The notes below the pieces were generated by a model. It did no database searches and was not told the DNA's origin. It saw only the letters and a program-made list of their open reading frames with translations. DNA of 64,000 nucleotides, from the NCBI RefSeq assembly GCF_031551385.1, contig NZ_JAVBNS010000005.1:1-64000 (forward strand), in the 5' to 3' direction. Within the stretch, counting starts at the first letter, position 1, and each line of letters opens with the position of its first letter. Made by a program: the position numbers and the translations under genes. Of this stretch, positions 25,776-33,770 are shown piece by piece. The DNA is from Anaerosporobacter sp031551385. GTDB taxonomy: Bacteria > Bacillota > Clostridia > Lachnospirales > Lachnospiraceae.

Positions 25776-26532
25776 AATAAAGAGCGCATTTGAAAATAAA
25801 AAAGCATTTATCGGTTTCCTAACAGCAGGAGACCCAAGTTTAGATAAGACGGAAGAATTTATATTAGAGATGGAGAGAGCAGGAGCTTCATTAGTAGAGA
25901 TTGGTATCCCATTCTCTGATCCAATTGCAGAAGGGCCAGTTATTCAAGAGGCTAATATTCGTGCGCTAAGTGCAGGTTGTACAACAGATAAAGTGTTTGA
26001 TATGGTGGTATCTCTTCGTAAGAAAACAAACATTCCATTAGTATTTTTAACATATTTAAACCCAATCTATAAATATGGTTCAGAACGTTTCTGCAAGAGA
26101 TGTAAAGAGGTTGGTATTGATGGATTAGTTATTCCGGATATGCCATTTGAAGAAAAAGGAGAGTTAGCCGATATAGCAGCTCAATATGATTTAGAGTTAG
26201 TATCATTAATCGCGCCAACGTCTGCAAGTAGAATTGAGATGATTGCAAAAGAAGCGCAAGGATTTATCTATGTAGTTTCTTCTATGGGAGTTACAGGAGT
26301 TCGAAGCGATATTAAGACAAATGTACCAGAAATCGTAGGAAGTATTCGTAAGGTTACGGATACTCCAGTGGCAATTGGTTTTGGTATACATACAAAGGAA
26401 CAAGTGCAAGAATATTTTAAAGAAGCGGATGGAGCAATTGTTGGTAGTGCAATTGTTAAGATTATTGCACAGTATGGTGAAGATGCTGCTGAGAAGATTT
26501 ATGAGTATGTAAGTGAATTGCTTAGTAATTAA
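25768..26532 (+). CDS. trpA: tryptophan synthase alpha chain
   Basis: A 254-residue (beta/alpha)8 lyase releasing indole from indole-3-glycerol phosphate and channelling it to TrpB. The catalytic Glu lies in LVEIGIPFSDPIAEGPVIQ (LVEIGIPFSD; about 46-55), the Asp in LVIPDMPFEE, and the phosphate-binding residues in GFGIHTKEQ and GAIVGSAIV. The start overlaps the trpB stop by 8 bases, which implies coupling for equal output. It is the last gene of the operon. Confidence 0.96.
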   Translation: MSRIKSAFENKKAFIGFLTAGDPSLDKTEEFILEMERAGASLVEIGIPFSDPIAEGPVIQEANIRALSAGCTTDKVFDMVVSLRKKTNIPLVFLTYLNPIYKYGSERFCKRCKEVGIDGLVIPDMPFEEKGELADIAAQYDLELVSLIAPTSASRIEMIAKEAQGFIYVVSSMGVTGVRSDIKTNVPEIVGSIRKVTDTPVAIGFGIHTKEQVQEYFKEADGAIVGSAIVKIIAQYGEDAAEKIYEYVSELLSN

Positions 26533-26559
26533 AAAATAAAATAATAAGGTTAAAAAACT

Positions 26560-26634
26560 AAAAATATCTTATGCTAAATATAGTATTGATTGTATCGTAA
26601 ATGCAATATTATATTTGGAATAAGGTATTTTTTT
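26560..26634 (+). terminator. terminator of the trp operon
   Basis: A very long imperfect stem: 26560-26588 pairs with 26604-26632 over 29 positions with about five mismatches or wobbles, followed by a T7 run. The remaining 26635-26843 is AT-rich. I see no clear promoter there, neither a vegetative nor a flagellar-type one. Confidence 0.8.
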
Positions 26635-26843
26635 GCGTTTTTGTCTGTGGAAAATATAGATTTATATTTAAAACAGCACTTTCAAGTGGGATTTATTAAA
26701 AAAATATATAATTGATACTATTGTATATTTGAAAAAGTTATGATAATATTAACCTAACAAATAAATTAATTAACTAATAAATAGCTAGAAAAGTCATGAT
26801 AAATTAACCGTGCATAAGAATGCATGAAGGGAAGGAAACTTAT

Positions 26844-29312
26844 ATGAAGAAAAAACAAAAGACAAATGTATTTCGAACAATACAAGGTAAGATTATTGAA
26901 CTTGGTAGTATTGCGTTCATAGGAATACTGATTTTAGGCTTGGTAGGAGTGTACGGAATTAGAAGAAATAACAATAACAGTGATATTGAGACAAGCATAA
27001 GTGAAATCAATCAACTTCAAGGGAAGAATGAAGCAGCAGATAGTATGTACATATATTATTTGGAACAAGTATATCTTGATACAATTACGAATAATTTGGA
27101 CAAAATGAAACTTCTTTCAGAAGAAATAGAGAAAACAATCGATAGCAAATTTGATTCCGATATGAATCAAATGCAGGAAAGTATTGAAAAAAATTTAGCA
27201 AACTATCAACAAATTATTCCGTTATGTAACGAACGTGGATTTAGTAAAGCAGTAGGATTGTATGCACAGTATCTAAGCAATAGTGATACCGTTCACAGTC
27301 AGTTGCAACAGTTAATGAATGATAATTCTTGGGCGGAAACAAAATGGACCGCAATTGAAGGTGATGGGAAAACAGTTAAGATTGGAAACAAAGAATACAT
27401 AAAAATTACATATAGCAGCAAGCTTCCAGAGGTAGGGAAAAGAGATGTATTCGTAGCACGTATTGGTGGGACTGGATATGAATATAAGAAAGATATCTAT
27501 ATTGATAACATTTATCTAAAAAAAGGTGATGTAAAGGCAGAATTAGATTTGTCTGCACTTACGGATTCAGATTTGGCAAGCTCCTATGGAGATGCACTAC
27601 AAGAGGTTTCTATAGCAGAGTTTAACAAGAATGCGGCTATCCATGTAAAGGCTAATTTTACATCATCTAGAGAAATGTGGGAAGAAATCAGCGTTAAAAT
27701 GCCAATTACAGCATTGGAGTCTCAAGAATATGATACGATATATTATGATTTATATATGGAAGTACCTGTGAAGGCGGGATTGCAGATAGGTGGAGCGGTA
27801 ACAGATATATTTGATTTCACAAAAGCGCATACGGCATTGATTGAAGCTGTAGATACTTATAGTAAACTAGTGAATGAAGGAAAAGCAGTAGAAGATAATA
27901 AGACAACGATTCAAGGTGCATATAGTGAATTAGAAGCTAACTTGGCGGTTTATTCAATAAATGAGTCTTTGAAGGAAGAGATTTTAAACAATATCAAAGT
28001 GGAGCAAGATTGCTTTAATGAGATGCAACGATTAGATACGACTCTTCTTGACCTTAAATCAGATAATGCAGAGTTAAGTAAACAGTTAACAGAAAAATCG
28101 ACTTCTATTAAAGAGACAATTAAAGAGGATATGGATTCGATCCAAGCAAAGATTATATTATTAATCGTTATTGTTTTGGTAATAACTGCGATTTGTATTA
28201 TCGTAATTACATTTGTTATCGGAAAAGGTATACGCGGCAGTATTATTAGTTTTAAGAAAATGCTAGGACAAGTAACAGCAGGTAATATTAGCGTTCGTGC
28301 AGACGTATCAAAGGGAGATGAATTCTCGCAGTTTGGACAAAGTTTGAATGTGTTCTTAGATAAGTTAGCAGAAGTAATTCTTTCGTTACAAAAGGTATCA
28401 AAAACGTTGATACAATCAGGTCTTCTTATGGAAGAAAAAGCACAGCAGACAAATGGAGTTGCGGATACAATTGCCTCTGCTATCAGCGACATATCACAAG
28501 GTGCGATTGCTCAAGCAGAAGACATAACGATATCTTCTGGTGAGATTGCAACAATGGGAGATATGATTAACCAAATTATTGAAAAGGTAAGTCAATTATC
28601 AACTTCAGCAACTAAGATGAAACAACAAGGTGATGAGTCGTTGGTAGTAGTACAGGAACTTGGAGAATCAAGTAATCGAACTACTTCTGCATTTGATAAG
28701 ATTGCAACACAGATTAGAGTTACCGATGATTCTGTTCGTCAAATAAGAACAGCAATTAATCTAATTACTTCTATAGCAGACGAGACAAATCTATTATCAT
28801 TGAATGCCAGCATTGAAGCAGCAAGAGCAGGGGAAGCAGGTAGAGGATTTGCAGTTGTCGCTACTGAGATTCAAAAGTTAGCGGAACAATCGAATTCTTC
28901 TGCAAAAATTATCGATAGCATAATAACAAAACTAACAGAAGAGTCACAAACAACAGTACAATATGTAGAGCAGATTACTGCAATTGTAGAAGAGCAAAAA
29001 GAAAAATTAGAAGAGACAAATGAGAGATTCTTAGAAGTAAGCAATGGTATTCAATCATCAGGAGAACAGATGAAAGGGATTATTGCGCAAGCAAATGATT
29101 GCAATACATCTAGGGAAAAGACAATAGAAGTAATTACGAATTTATCTGCAATTTCAGAAGAAAATGCAGCATCAACAGAGCAAACAAACAGCTCAATGCA
29201 AGAATTAAACGAAGCTTCAATAGTGTTAGCAGATACTGCATCACAATTTAAGGTGCTGTCGATTGAATTACAGAAGGATTTGGCGTACTTTAGCGTGGAG
29301 ACAGAAGTATAA
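26844..29312 (+). CDS. methyl-accepting chemotaxis protein with a beta-rich extracellular insert
   Basis: An 822-residue transmembrane chemoreceptor. ATG at 26844 follows AAGGGAAGG (26827-26835); an in-frame ATG at 26820 lies before that site. TM1 is about 18-38, the extracellular sensor 39-430, TM2 433-460, HAMP 463-515, then the signalling domain with the hairpin tip NLLSLNASIEAARAGEAGRGFAVVA (NLLSLNASIEAARAG, then EAGRGFAVVA; about 647-671). The sensor begins and ends as helical, four-helix-bundle-like sequence, and residues of about 162-315 form a beta-rich insert with KDIYIDNIYLKKGD and YDTIYYDLYMEVP. These resemble jelly-roll carbohydrate-binding modules. Sensing of sugars or oligosaccharides is inference. 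It would signal to CheA/CheW, which are not in this window. Confidence 0.87.
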   Translation: MKKKQKTNVFRTIQGKIIELGSIAFIGILILGLVGVYGIRRNNNNSDIETSISEINQLQGKNEAADSMYIYYLEQVYLDTITNNLDKMKLLSEEIEKTIDSKFDSDMNQMQESIEKNLANYQQIIPLCNERGFSKAVGLYAQYLSNSDTVHSQLQQLMNDNSWAETKWTAIEGDGKTVKIGNKEYIKITYSSKLPEVGKRDVFVARIGGTGYEYKKDIYIDNIYLKKGDVKAELDLSALTDSDLASSYGDALQEVSIAEFNKNAAIHVKANFTSSREMWEEISVKMPITALESQEYDTIYYDLYMEVPVKAGLQIGGAVTDIFDFTKAHTALIEAVDTYSKLVNEGKAVEDNKTTIQGAYSELEANLAVYSINESLKEEILNNIKVEQDCFNEMQRLDTTLLDLKSDNAELSKQLTEKSTSIKETIKEDMDSIQAKIILLIVIVLVITAICIIVITFVIGKGIRGSIISFKKMLGQVTAGNISVRADVSKGDEFSQFGQSLNVFLDKLAEVILSLQKVSKTLIQSGLLMEEKAQQTNGVADTIASAISDISQGAIAQAEDITISSGEIATMGDMINQIIEKVSQLSTSATKMKQQGDESLVVVQELGESSNRTTSAFDKIATQIRVTDDSVRQIRTAINLITSIADETNLLSLNASIEAARAGEAGRGFAVVATEIQKLAEQSNSSAKIIDSIITKLTEESQTTVQYVEQITAIVEEQKEKLEETNERFLEVSNGIQSSGEQMKGIIAQANDCNTSREKTIEVITNLSAISEENAASTEQTNSSMQELNEASIVLADTASQFKVLSIELQKDLAYFSVETEV

Positions 29313-29416
29313 GTAAAAAGGTAGATGAATTTTATGATGACCAGTGATATAATTATCCAATATACATACTGAGGAATTATTTGCAGTATAAAAATAATTA
29401 GGAGATGTTATTGGGG

Positions 29417-30133
29417 ATGAAAAAAATAGTCGGGATTATATTTTGTATCTTTGTTGTATTGAGTTTTACGGCATGCTCCCTTTTGGAGACAGAGTCAAGT
29501 GAGTTGACGGTTGAGGTAGAGGGGGTAACATATCGCGGAGGTTTCTATGATGACAATTTATTGTATCCGATAGATATCACACTACAGGAAGATTTCTATA
29601 CGGTGGATCATAAGAAGATTCAGCATGTAGATTTTGAACGATTTGATATTGTACAAAGTATAGGAAAGGGTGACATTAACGGAGTGCTCTATTGTGTGGA
29701 AGAACAATGGGGGCAAGCAAAGGCTTATTATGCGGATGGTGATAACTTTGAGTATTATTACACAATTGGGGTAAAAAATGTCAAAAAAAATTCAGAGCCT
29801 GTAGTTATTACCATCCCTGATATTGATGCTGAAAAGTTTGATGCGCTTATGAACTTTGCTGATAAAAATCGTTATAAGCCTTTTGGTGCTACAAATAAAA
29901 AGACACGCAGACTGCCAATGCCTAACAGTGAGGAAACGCTCTCTTTTTATAAAAAAAGTAAAGATGGATTTTTGGCTTCAGTTAAAGGGTTTGATTACTA
30001 TGTAGATAATGATAAATTAGTGTTTGTATACTATTATGATCATGGTTATGGAAAATATGAAGAAATAGTAGTGGTGGATGTTCCGGATGAACTTAGTCAA
30101 TATTTTATGGAGCTAATTGCAACATATCACTAA
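29417..30133 (+). CDS. predicted lipoprotein of unknown function
   Basis: About 238 residues starting MKKIVGIIFCIFVVLSFTAC, a lipoprotein signal with lipobox FTAC (Cys about 20). The body has no recognised domain; it is acidic and aromatic-rich, with repeated Tyr/Asp segments (DNLLYPIDI, YYVDNDKLVFVYYYDHGYG). Starts at ATG 29405 and TTG 29411 are also possible; AGGAG (29400-29404) fits the TTG best by spacing, and the signal peptide is unaffected. It is not obviously linked to neighbours. Lgt at 15.9 kb would modify it. Confidence 0.6.
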   Translation: MKKIVGIIFCIFVVLSFTACSLLETESSELTVEVEGVTYRGGFYDDNLLYPIDITLQEDFYTVDHKKIQHVDFERFDIVQSIGKGDINGVLYCVEEQWGQAKAYYADGDNFEYYYTIGVKNVKKNSEPVVITIPDIDAEKFDALMNFADKNRYKPFGATNKKTRRLPMPNSEETLSFYKKSKDGFLASVKGFDYYVDNDKLVFVYYYDHGYGKYEEIVVVDVPDELSQYFMELIATYH

Positions 30134-30172
30134 CGGTCAAATAGAATTGCATATGAAATGTATTAATTACCG

Positions 30173-30201
30173 TTGACAGCAAGAAAATAACATGGTAGAG
30201 T
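30173..30201 (+). promoter_or_regulatory. promoter of the aspS leader
   Basis: TTGACA (30173-30178), a 17-base spacer and TAGAGT (30196-30201). The -35 is perfect. Transcription would start near 30208, 67 bases before the leader-peptide start. Confidence 0.6.
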
Positions 30202-30274
30202 ATAGAAAATATTCAAGCAAACTACACGTAATTTAATTGTTAAGCGAATTGCTTAGAGAAAAGAGGAATATAGT

Positions 30275-30322
30275 ATGACAAATCTTAACTTTAGTCAAAT
30301 CAATAGGGACGATGATAGATAG
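30275..30322 (+). CDS. Asn/Asp leader peptide upstream of aspS
   Basis: A 15-codon ORF reading MTNLNFSQINRDDDR, preceded by AGAGGA at 30262-30267. It contains three Asn codons (AAT, AAC, AAT) and three consecutive Asp codons (GAC GAT GAT), 40% of the peptide. It stops at TAG (30320-30322), directly on the first base pairs of a strong hairpin. The next large gene encodes an aspartyl-tRNA synthetase. This is the layout of a ribosome-mediated attenuator, in which scarcity of charged tRNA alters ribosome position on the leader. Confidence 0.7.
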   Translation: MTNLNFSQINRDDDR

Positions 30323-30466
30323 CGTGTGTAGCTGTGAGATAGTAATGTGAAAACTCATAGGTACACACGCTAGAAGTGTTGTGCCTATGTGGGATGATTA
30401 TAGATAGCAGTAAGACTATAAAGAACCACATTGGTAAATGAGATATTACCTTTGTGGTTCTTTTTT
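30321..30466 (+). promoter_or_regulatory. transcription attenuator of aspS with four alternative pairings
   Basis: By eye I find four stems. A: 30321-30330 with 30362-30371 (10 bp perfect), continued inside by 7 bp (CTGTGAG/CTCATAG with one wobble). B: 30356-30368 with 30376-30389 (13 bp, one bulged U). D: 30384-30392 with 30426-30434 (8 bp, one mismatch). C: the terminator 30420-30466. A excludes B, B excludes D, D excludes C. A ribosome reaching the leader stop would cover the left arm of A, allow B, block D and so let C terminate. A ribosome halted at the Asn codons would leave A free, allow D and give read-through. The logic is inferred from pairing only. Confidence 0.6.
30420..30466 (+). 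terminator. leader terminator before aspS
   Basis: AAAGAACCACA (30420-30430) pairs with TGTGGTTCTTT (30453-30463), and GGTAA with TTACC inside it across a 2-by-2 mismatch, followed by a T6 run. It lies between the promoter and aspS with no complete gene before it other than the leader peptide, so it is regulatory. Confidence 0.8.
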
Positions 30467-30610
30467 GTATGCTTTTTTTGAAAAATTGATAAGATTTGAG
30501 TTTATATTGCATAATTGGACTTAATACTATGCATTTTTGATGCAAAACGTTGATATGATGAAGTGGATTCATAAGAACCTATTAAATCATATGTGAGAGG
30601 TGGTGATAAT

Positions 30611-30778
30611 ATGAGGCATAGAGACGATGCCTATATGGATACTATGGGGTCTGCATATAAGGTTAGGAATAACTACAAAAATAATAAAGAAAGAACCATA
30701 GCATATGGAATAGGTAAACATTATGAATCGAATGACAGGAATGATAGAGCAAAGAACGATAGAGCCAGAACAATTTAG
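30611..30778 (+). CDS. second small Asn/Asp-rich ORF overlapping the aspS start
   Basis: A 55-codon ORF with a good ribosome site (AGAGGTGG, about 7 bases before ATG). It encodes 7 Asn and 6 Asp (24%), including RDD, RNNYKNN and NDRNDRAKND. It runs through the aspS start codon in a different frame and ends at TAG 30776-30778, 53 bases inside aspS. aspS itself has only a weak TAGG site, so its translation may depend on ribosomes coming from this ORF. It might be a second sensing device or simply a biased, coupled upstream ORF. No known domain is visible. Confidence 0.45.
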   Translation: MRHRDDAYMDTMGSAYKVRNNYKNNKERTIAYGIGKHYESNDRNDRAKNDRARTI

Positions 30779-32048
30779 TGAATATATAGGTGGAACAATC
30801 AAGGTACATGGAAGTATCTATAAGATTCGTAAGATGAGTGGATTTGCATTTGTATTATTGAGAACGAAAAGAGAGGTAATTCAGTGTATCTATGGAGAGG
30901 AATTCTCGAAGTTTTCATTGAATGAGATAGGGGAAGAGTACTCGGTTGTTATTACTGCAAATGTTGTGAAAGAGGAGCGTTCAAAAACAGGAGTGGAGCT
31001 ACAGATGGTAGATATAGAAGTACTATCAAAGCCAGTAGCGGAATCACCTATCGTAATTAATAATAAGAGAGTAGATACATCAATAGATAATCTACTTAAC
31101 TATAGACCGATTACATTGCGTAATGAGAAGGAAAGAGCAATATTTAAGATTCAGGAAGGGTTGTGCCAGGCATTTCGTGAGTATCTTTCTAATCAAAAGT
31201 TTACTGAGGTGCGTACACCTAAGATTGTGTATGCGGGTGCAGAAGGTGGAGCGAATATTTTTCAATTGAATTACTTTGGGAAGGAAGCATATTTGGCACA
31301 AAGCCCACAATTTTATAAGCAGATGATGGTTGGAGTATATGAAAGGGTGTTTGAGATTGCACCCGTGTTTCGAGCAGAGAAGCATGATACATCAAGACAT
31401 CTTAATGAATATACAAGTGTTGACTTTGAGATGGGATATATTCAGAATTTTGAAGATATTATGCAGATGGAAACAGCTATGATTCAATATGCGATGGAAC
31501 ATTTGAAAGAGATTTATCATTATGAACTTAATCTTCTAAAAGTAAAACTTCCAGAGGTGGAAGGAATTCCAACGATTCGATTTATGGAGGCAAAGGAACT
31601 GGTTGCAAAAGAATATAAAAGAGAAATAAAAGACTATGACGATTTTGAGCCAGAAGAAGAGAAGCTATTATGTGAAGTGATTAAGAAAAAGACAGGAAGC
31701 GAATTTGTTTTTGTTACACATTATCCAACGAGGAAGCGTCCTTTCTATGCGATGGAGGATACAGAAGATAGGGAAGTAACATTGAGCTTCGATTTGCTAT
31801 TCCGTGGTTTAGAAATTACTACGGGAGGGCAAAGAATTCATGACTATGAGATGCAAGTGGCGAAGATGAAAGAGCGTGGAATGACAGTAGAATTGTTTGA
31901 AAGTTATTTGATGATGCATAAATATGGAATGCCACCACATGGAGGTTTAGGCATGGGGCTAGAGCGTTTTACAAGCAGACTTCTGGAACAAGAAAATGTG
32001 AGATTGGCGACGTTATTTCCAAGGGATGTAAACCGAGTTACTCCTTAA
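30723..32048 (+). CDS. aspS: archaeal-type aspartyl-tRNA synthetase, probably aspartate--tRNA(Asn/Asp) ligase
   Basis: 441 residues. This is a class II synthetase of the short archaeal/AspS2 type, lacking the GAD insertion of bacterial AspRS. It has an N-terminal OB-fold anticodon-binding domain (about 20-110), GGANIFQLNYFGKEAYLAQSPQ (GGANIFQL, AYLAQSPQ), motif 2 FRAEKHDTSRHLNE (about 216-229) and motif 3 GLGMGLERFTSRLL (about 406-419). In Clostridia such enzymes often charge both tRNA-Asp and tRNA-Asn with Asp, the latter being amidated by GatCAB; I infer but cannot prove relaxed specificity. The start is uncertain: 30723 has a weak TAGG site, and ATG at 30741 is an alternative. The attenuator and the overlapping upstream ORF suggest tight control. 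Confidence 0.88.
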   Translation: MNRMTGMIEQRTIEPEQFSEYIGGTIKVHGSIYKIRKMSGFAFVLLRTKREVIQCIYGEEFSKFSLNEIGEEYSVVITANVVKEERSKTGVELQMVDIEVLSKPVAESPIVINNKRVDTSIDNLLNYRPITLRNEKERAIFKIQEGLCQAFREYLSNQKFTEVRTPKIVYAGAEGGANIFQLNYFGKEAYLAQSPQFYKQMMVGVYERVFEIAPVFRAEKHDTSRHLNEYTSVDFEMGYIQNFEDIMQMETAMIQYAMEHLKEIYHYELNLLKVKLPEVEGIPTIRFMEAKELVAKEYKREIKDYDDFEPEEEKLLCEVIKKKTGSEFVFVTHYPTRKRPFYAMEDTEDREVTLSFDLLFRGLEITTGGQRIHDYEMQVAKMKERGMTVELFESYLMMHKYGMPPHGGLGMGLERFTSRLLEQENVRLATLFPRDVNRVTP

Positions 32049-32097
32049 AATTTAGTTCGTGCAATAAAAGTACTAATTTTTAACTGAAACTACAAAT

Positions 32098-32143
32098 AAG
32101 AGGACAAATTGGCAAAAAATAATCCATAAGTCCTCTTGTTTTA
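32098..32143 (+). terminator. terminator of aspS
   Basis: A perfect 8-bp stem, AAGAGGAC (32098-32105) with GTCCTCTT (32130-32137), with further weak inner pairing, followed by GTTTTAT. Confidence 0.65.
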
Positions 32144-32281
32144 TCGGTGTGATTTTGTTATATTGATAAATTGGTATGGTATAAGTAAATACTATGTGGA
32201 ATACATATAATAATAGAGAGTATTAATGAAATATTTGTTTTTGGTACAAGGTTATACAGTAATTGGAAAAGGGGAAAAACG

Positions 32282-33706
32282 ATGGTATTTTCTAGTCTTA
32301 TTTTTTTGTTTTTATTTTTGCCATTGTCGTTGATAGCGTATTATTTTAGTAGAAATAAAAATTGGGTATTGTTAATAAGCTCACTGATTTTTTATTCGTT
32401 CGGTGGCGTTAAGTTTATATATGTAATAATTGGAATGACGTTTATTAGTTATATAGGAGGCTTGCTGATTGCCTCATCAAAAACGTCGTTTGTGCGTCGT
32501 TTATGCTTAGTTATGATTGTTTCTCTACAACTAATGATATTAATTGTGTTTAAGTATACAAATTTTATTATAGATATTATGAATCATGTTTCGAATTATA
32601 ATTTAAAGGCAGTTGATATTATATTGCCGATTGGTATCTCGTTCTATACATTTCAATTGATTAGTTATGTGGTGGATGTATATAGAGAAGATTGTGAAGA
32701 GCAAAGATCTTTTGCGAAATTATTGTTATACTCAAGTCTTTTTCATCAATGTATTGCGGGGCCAATTATTCGCTATCAGGATATTGCGGAGCAGATGGAA
32801 TATCGAGTTGTAACAAAAGAATTGATAAGCAAGGGAATTAATCGTTTCTGCATTGGTTTAGCAAAGAAAGCAGTTTTGGCGAATCATTTAGCCTCGTTAG
32901 CGGACACACTGTTACCAACGAGTACAAATGATTTGCAGACATCTAGTATTGCTGGTCTTTGGCTAGGGTTATTTATGTATATGTTGCAGATTTATATGGA
33001 TTTCTCAGCATATTCAGATATGGCAATTGGTTTAGGAAAAATGGTTGGTTTTGAATATAAAGAAAATTTTGATTATCCATATATGTCGAAATCAGTAAGT
33101 GAATTTTGGAGAAGATGGCACATATCATTAGGCTCATTCTTCCGTGATTACGTATACATTCCATTAGGAGGAAATCGTTTAGGCGCAATTCGAACAATGA
33201 TTAATTTGTTTGTTGTATGGGCATTGACAGGTTTATGGCATGGGGCTTCCTATAACTATCTGTTGTGGGGGATTTATTTCTTCGTGTTTATTGTACTTGA
33301 GAAGTTAATCGTACCGAAGAGGGTTAGAAAGAATGGAAAGGGTATCTCACATATCTATTTACTTATTATCACGTTGTTTGGTTGGTTAATCTTCCGCTAT
33401 TCGGATATGAACCTTATGTTTCGTATAGGAAAAGAACTGTTTGGCGCAGGCGAGTTATCGTTTATAGATATCAGAACTTCATTGCTATTAGAAAATAATA
33501 TGTTCTTTATTATAATAGCAGTAATTGGTTCGACAAAAATTGTCAAGTTTTTAAGTGAGGTAGTGAGTGACTTAGAGTATAGATATCGTTGGATTATGCA
33601 TGCATCTATGGTAGTTGAGATAATGGCTGTTCCAATTATGCTAATTGTGTCTGTAATGTCACTAGTGGGAAATAGTTATAATCCATTTATATATTTTCAA
33701 TTTTAG
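32282..33706 (+). CDS. MBOAT-family O-acyltransferase (AlgI/PatA-like)
   Basis: A 474-residue polytopic membrane protein with about ten hydrophobic segments. MBOAT hallmarks: EFWRRWHISLGSFFRDYVYIPLGGNR (FWRRWHISLGSFFRDYVY, IPLGGNR) with H280, and LTGLWHGASYNYLLWG with the presumed catalytic H320. Such proteins pass acyl groups from cytoplasmic donors across the membrane to extracellular glycans. The next gene is a DHHW-type partner, as in alginate, peptidoglycan or secondary-wall-polymer O-acetylation systems. The acceptor here is unknown. Confidence 0.9.
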   Translation: MVFSSLIFLFLFLPLSLIAYYFSRNKNWVLLISSLIFYSFGGVKFIYVIIGMTFISYIGGLLIASSKTSFVRRLCLVMIVSLQLMILIVFKYTNFIIDIMNHVSNYNLKAVDIILPIGISFYTFQLISYVVDVYREDCEEQRSFAKLLLYSSLFHQCIAGPIIRYQDIAEQMEYRVVTKELISKGINRFCIGLAKKAVLANHLASLADTLLPTSTNDLQTSSIAGLWLGLFMYMLQIYMDFSAYSDMAIGLGKMVGFEYKENFDYPYMSKSVSEFWRRWHISLGSFFRDYVYIPLGGNRLGAIRTMINLFVVWALTGLWHGASYNYLLWGIYFFVFIVLEKLIVPKRVRKNGKGISHIYLLIITLFGWLIFRYSDMNLMFRIGKELFGAGELSFIDIRTSLLLENNMFFIIIAVIGSTKIVKFLSEVVSDLEYRYRWIMHASMVVEIMAVPIMLIVSVMSLVGNSYNPFIYFQF

Positions 33707-33770
33707 AGCGAAAAACAGCGGAATGAAAGTGCCTAACGTTTGCAGGCTATAAGAAAGGCATGGTTATTAA

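Noticed and set aside
26635..26843. Flagellar-type (sigma-28) promoter before the chemoreceptor
   Set aside because: No TAAA-n15-GCCGATAA-like sequence is seen.
27950..28492. 180-codon minus-strand ORF inside the chemoreceptor gene
   Set aside because: It is antisense to clear MCP coding sequence, has no ribosome site and its protein has no recognisable domain.
30208..30722. T-box riboswitch before aspS
   Set aside because: No TGGNACCGCGG motif or specifier stem could be found. The elements present fit a leader-peptide attenuator instead.
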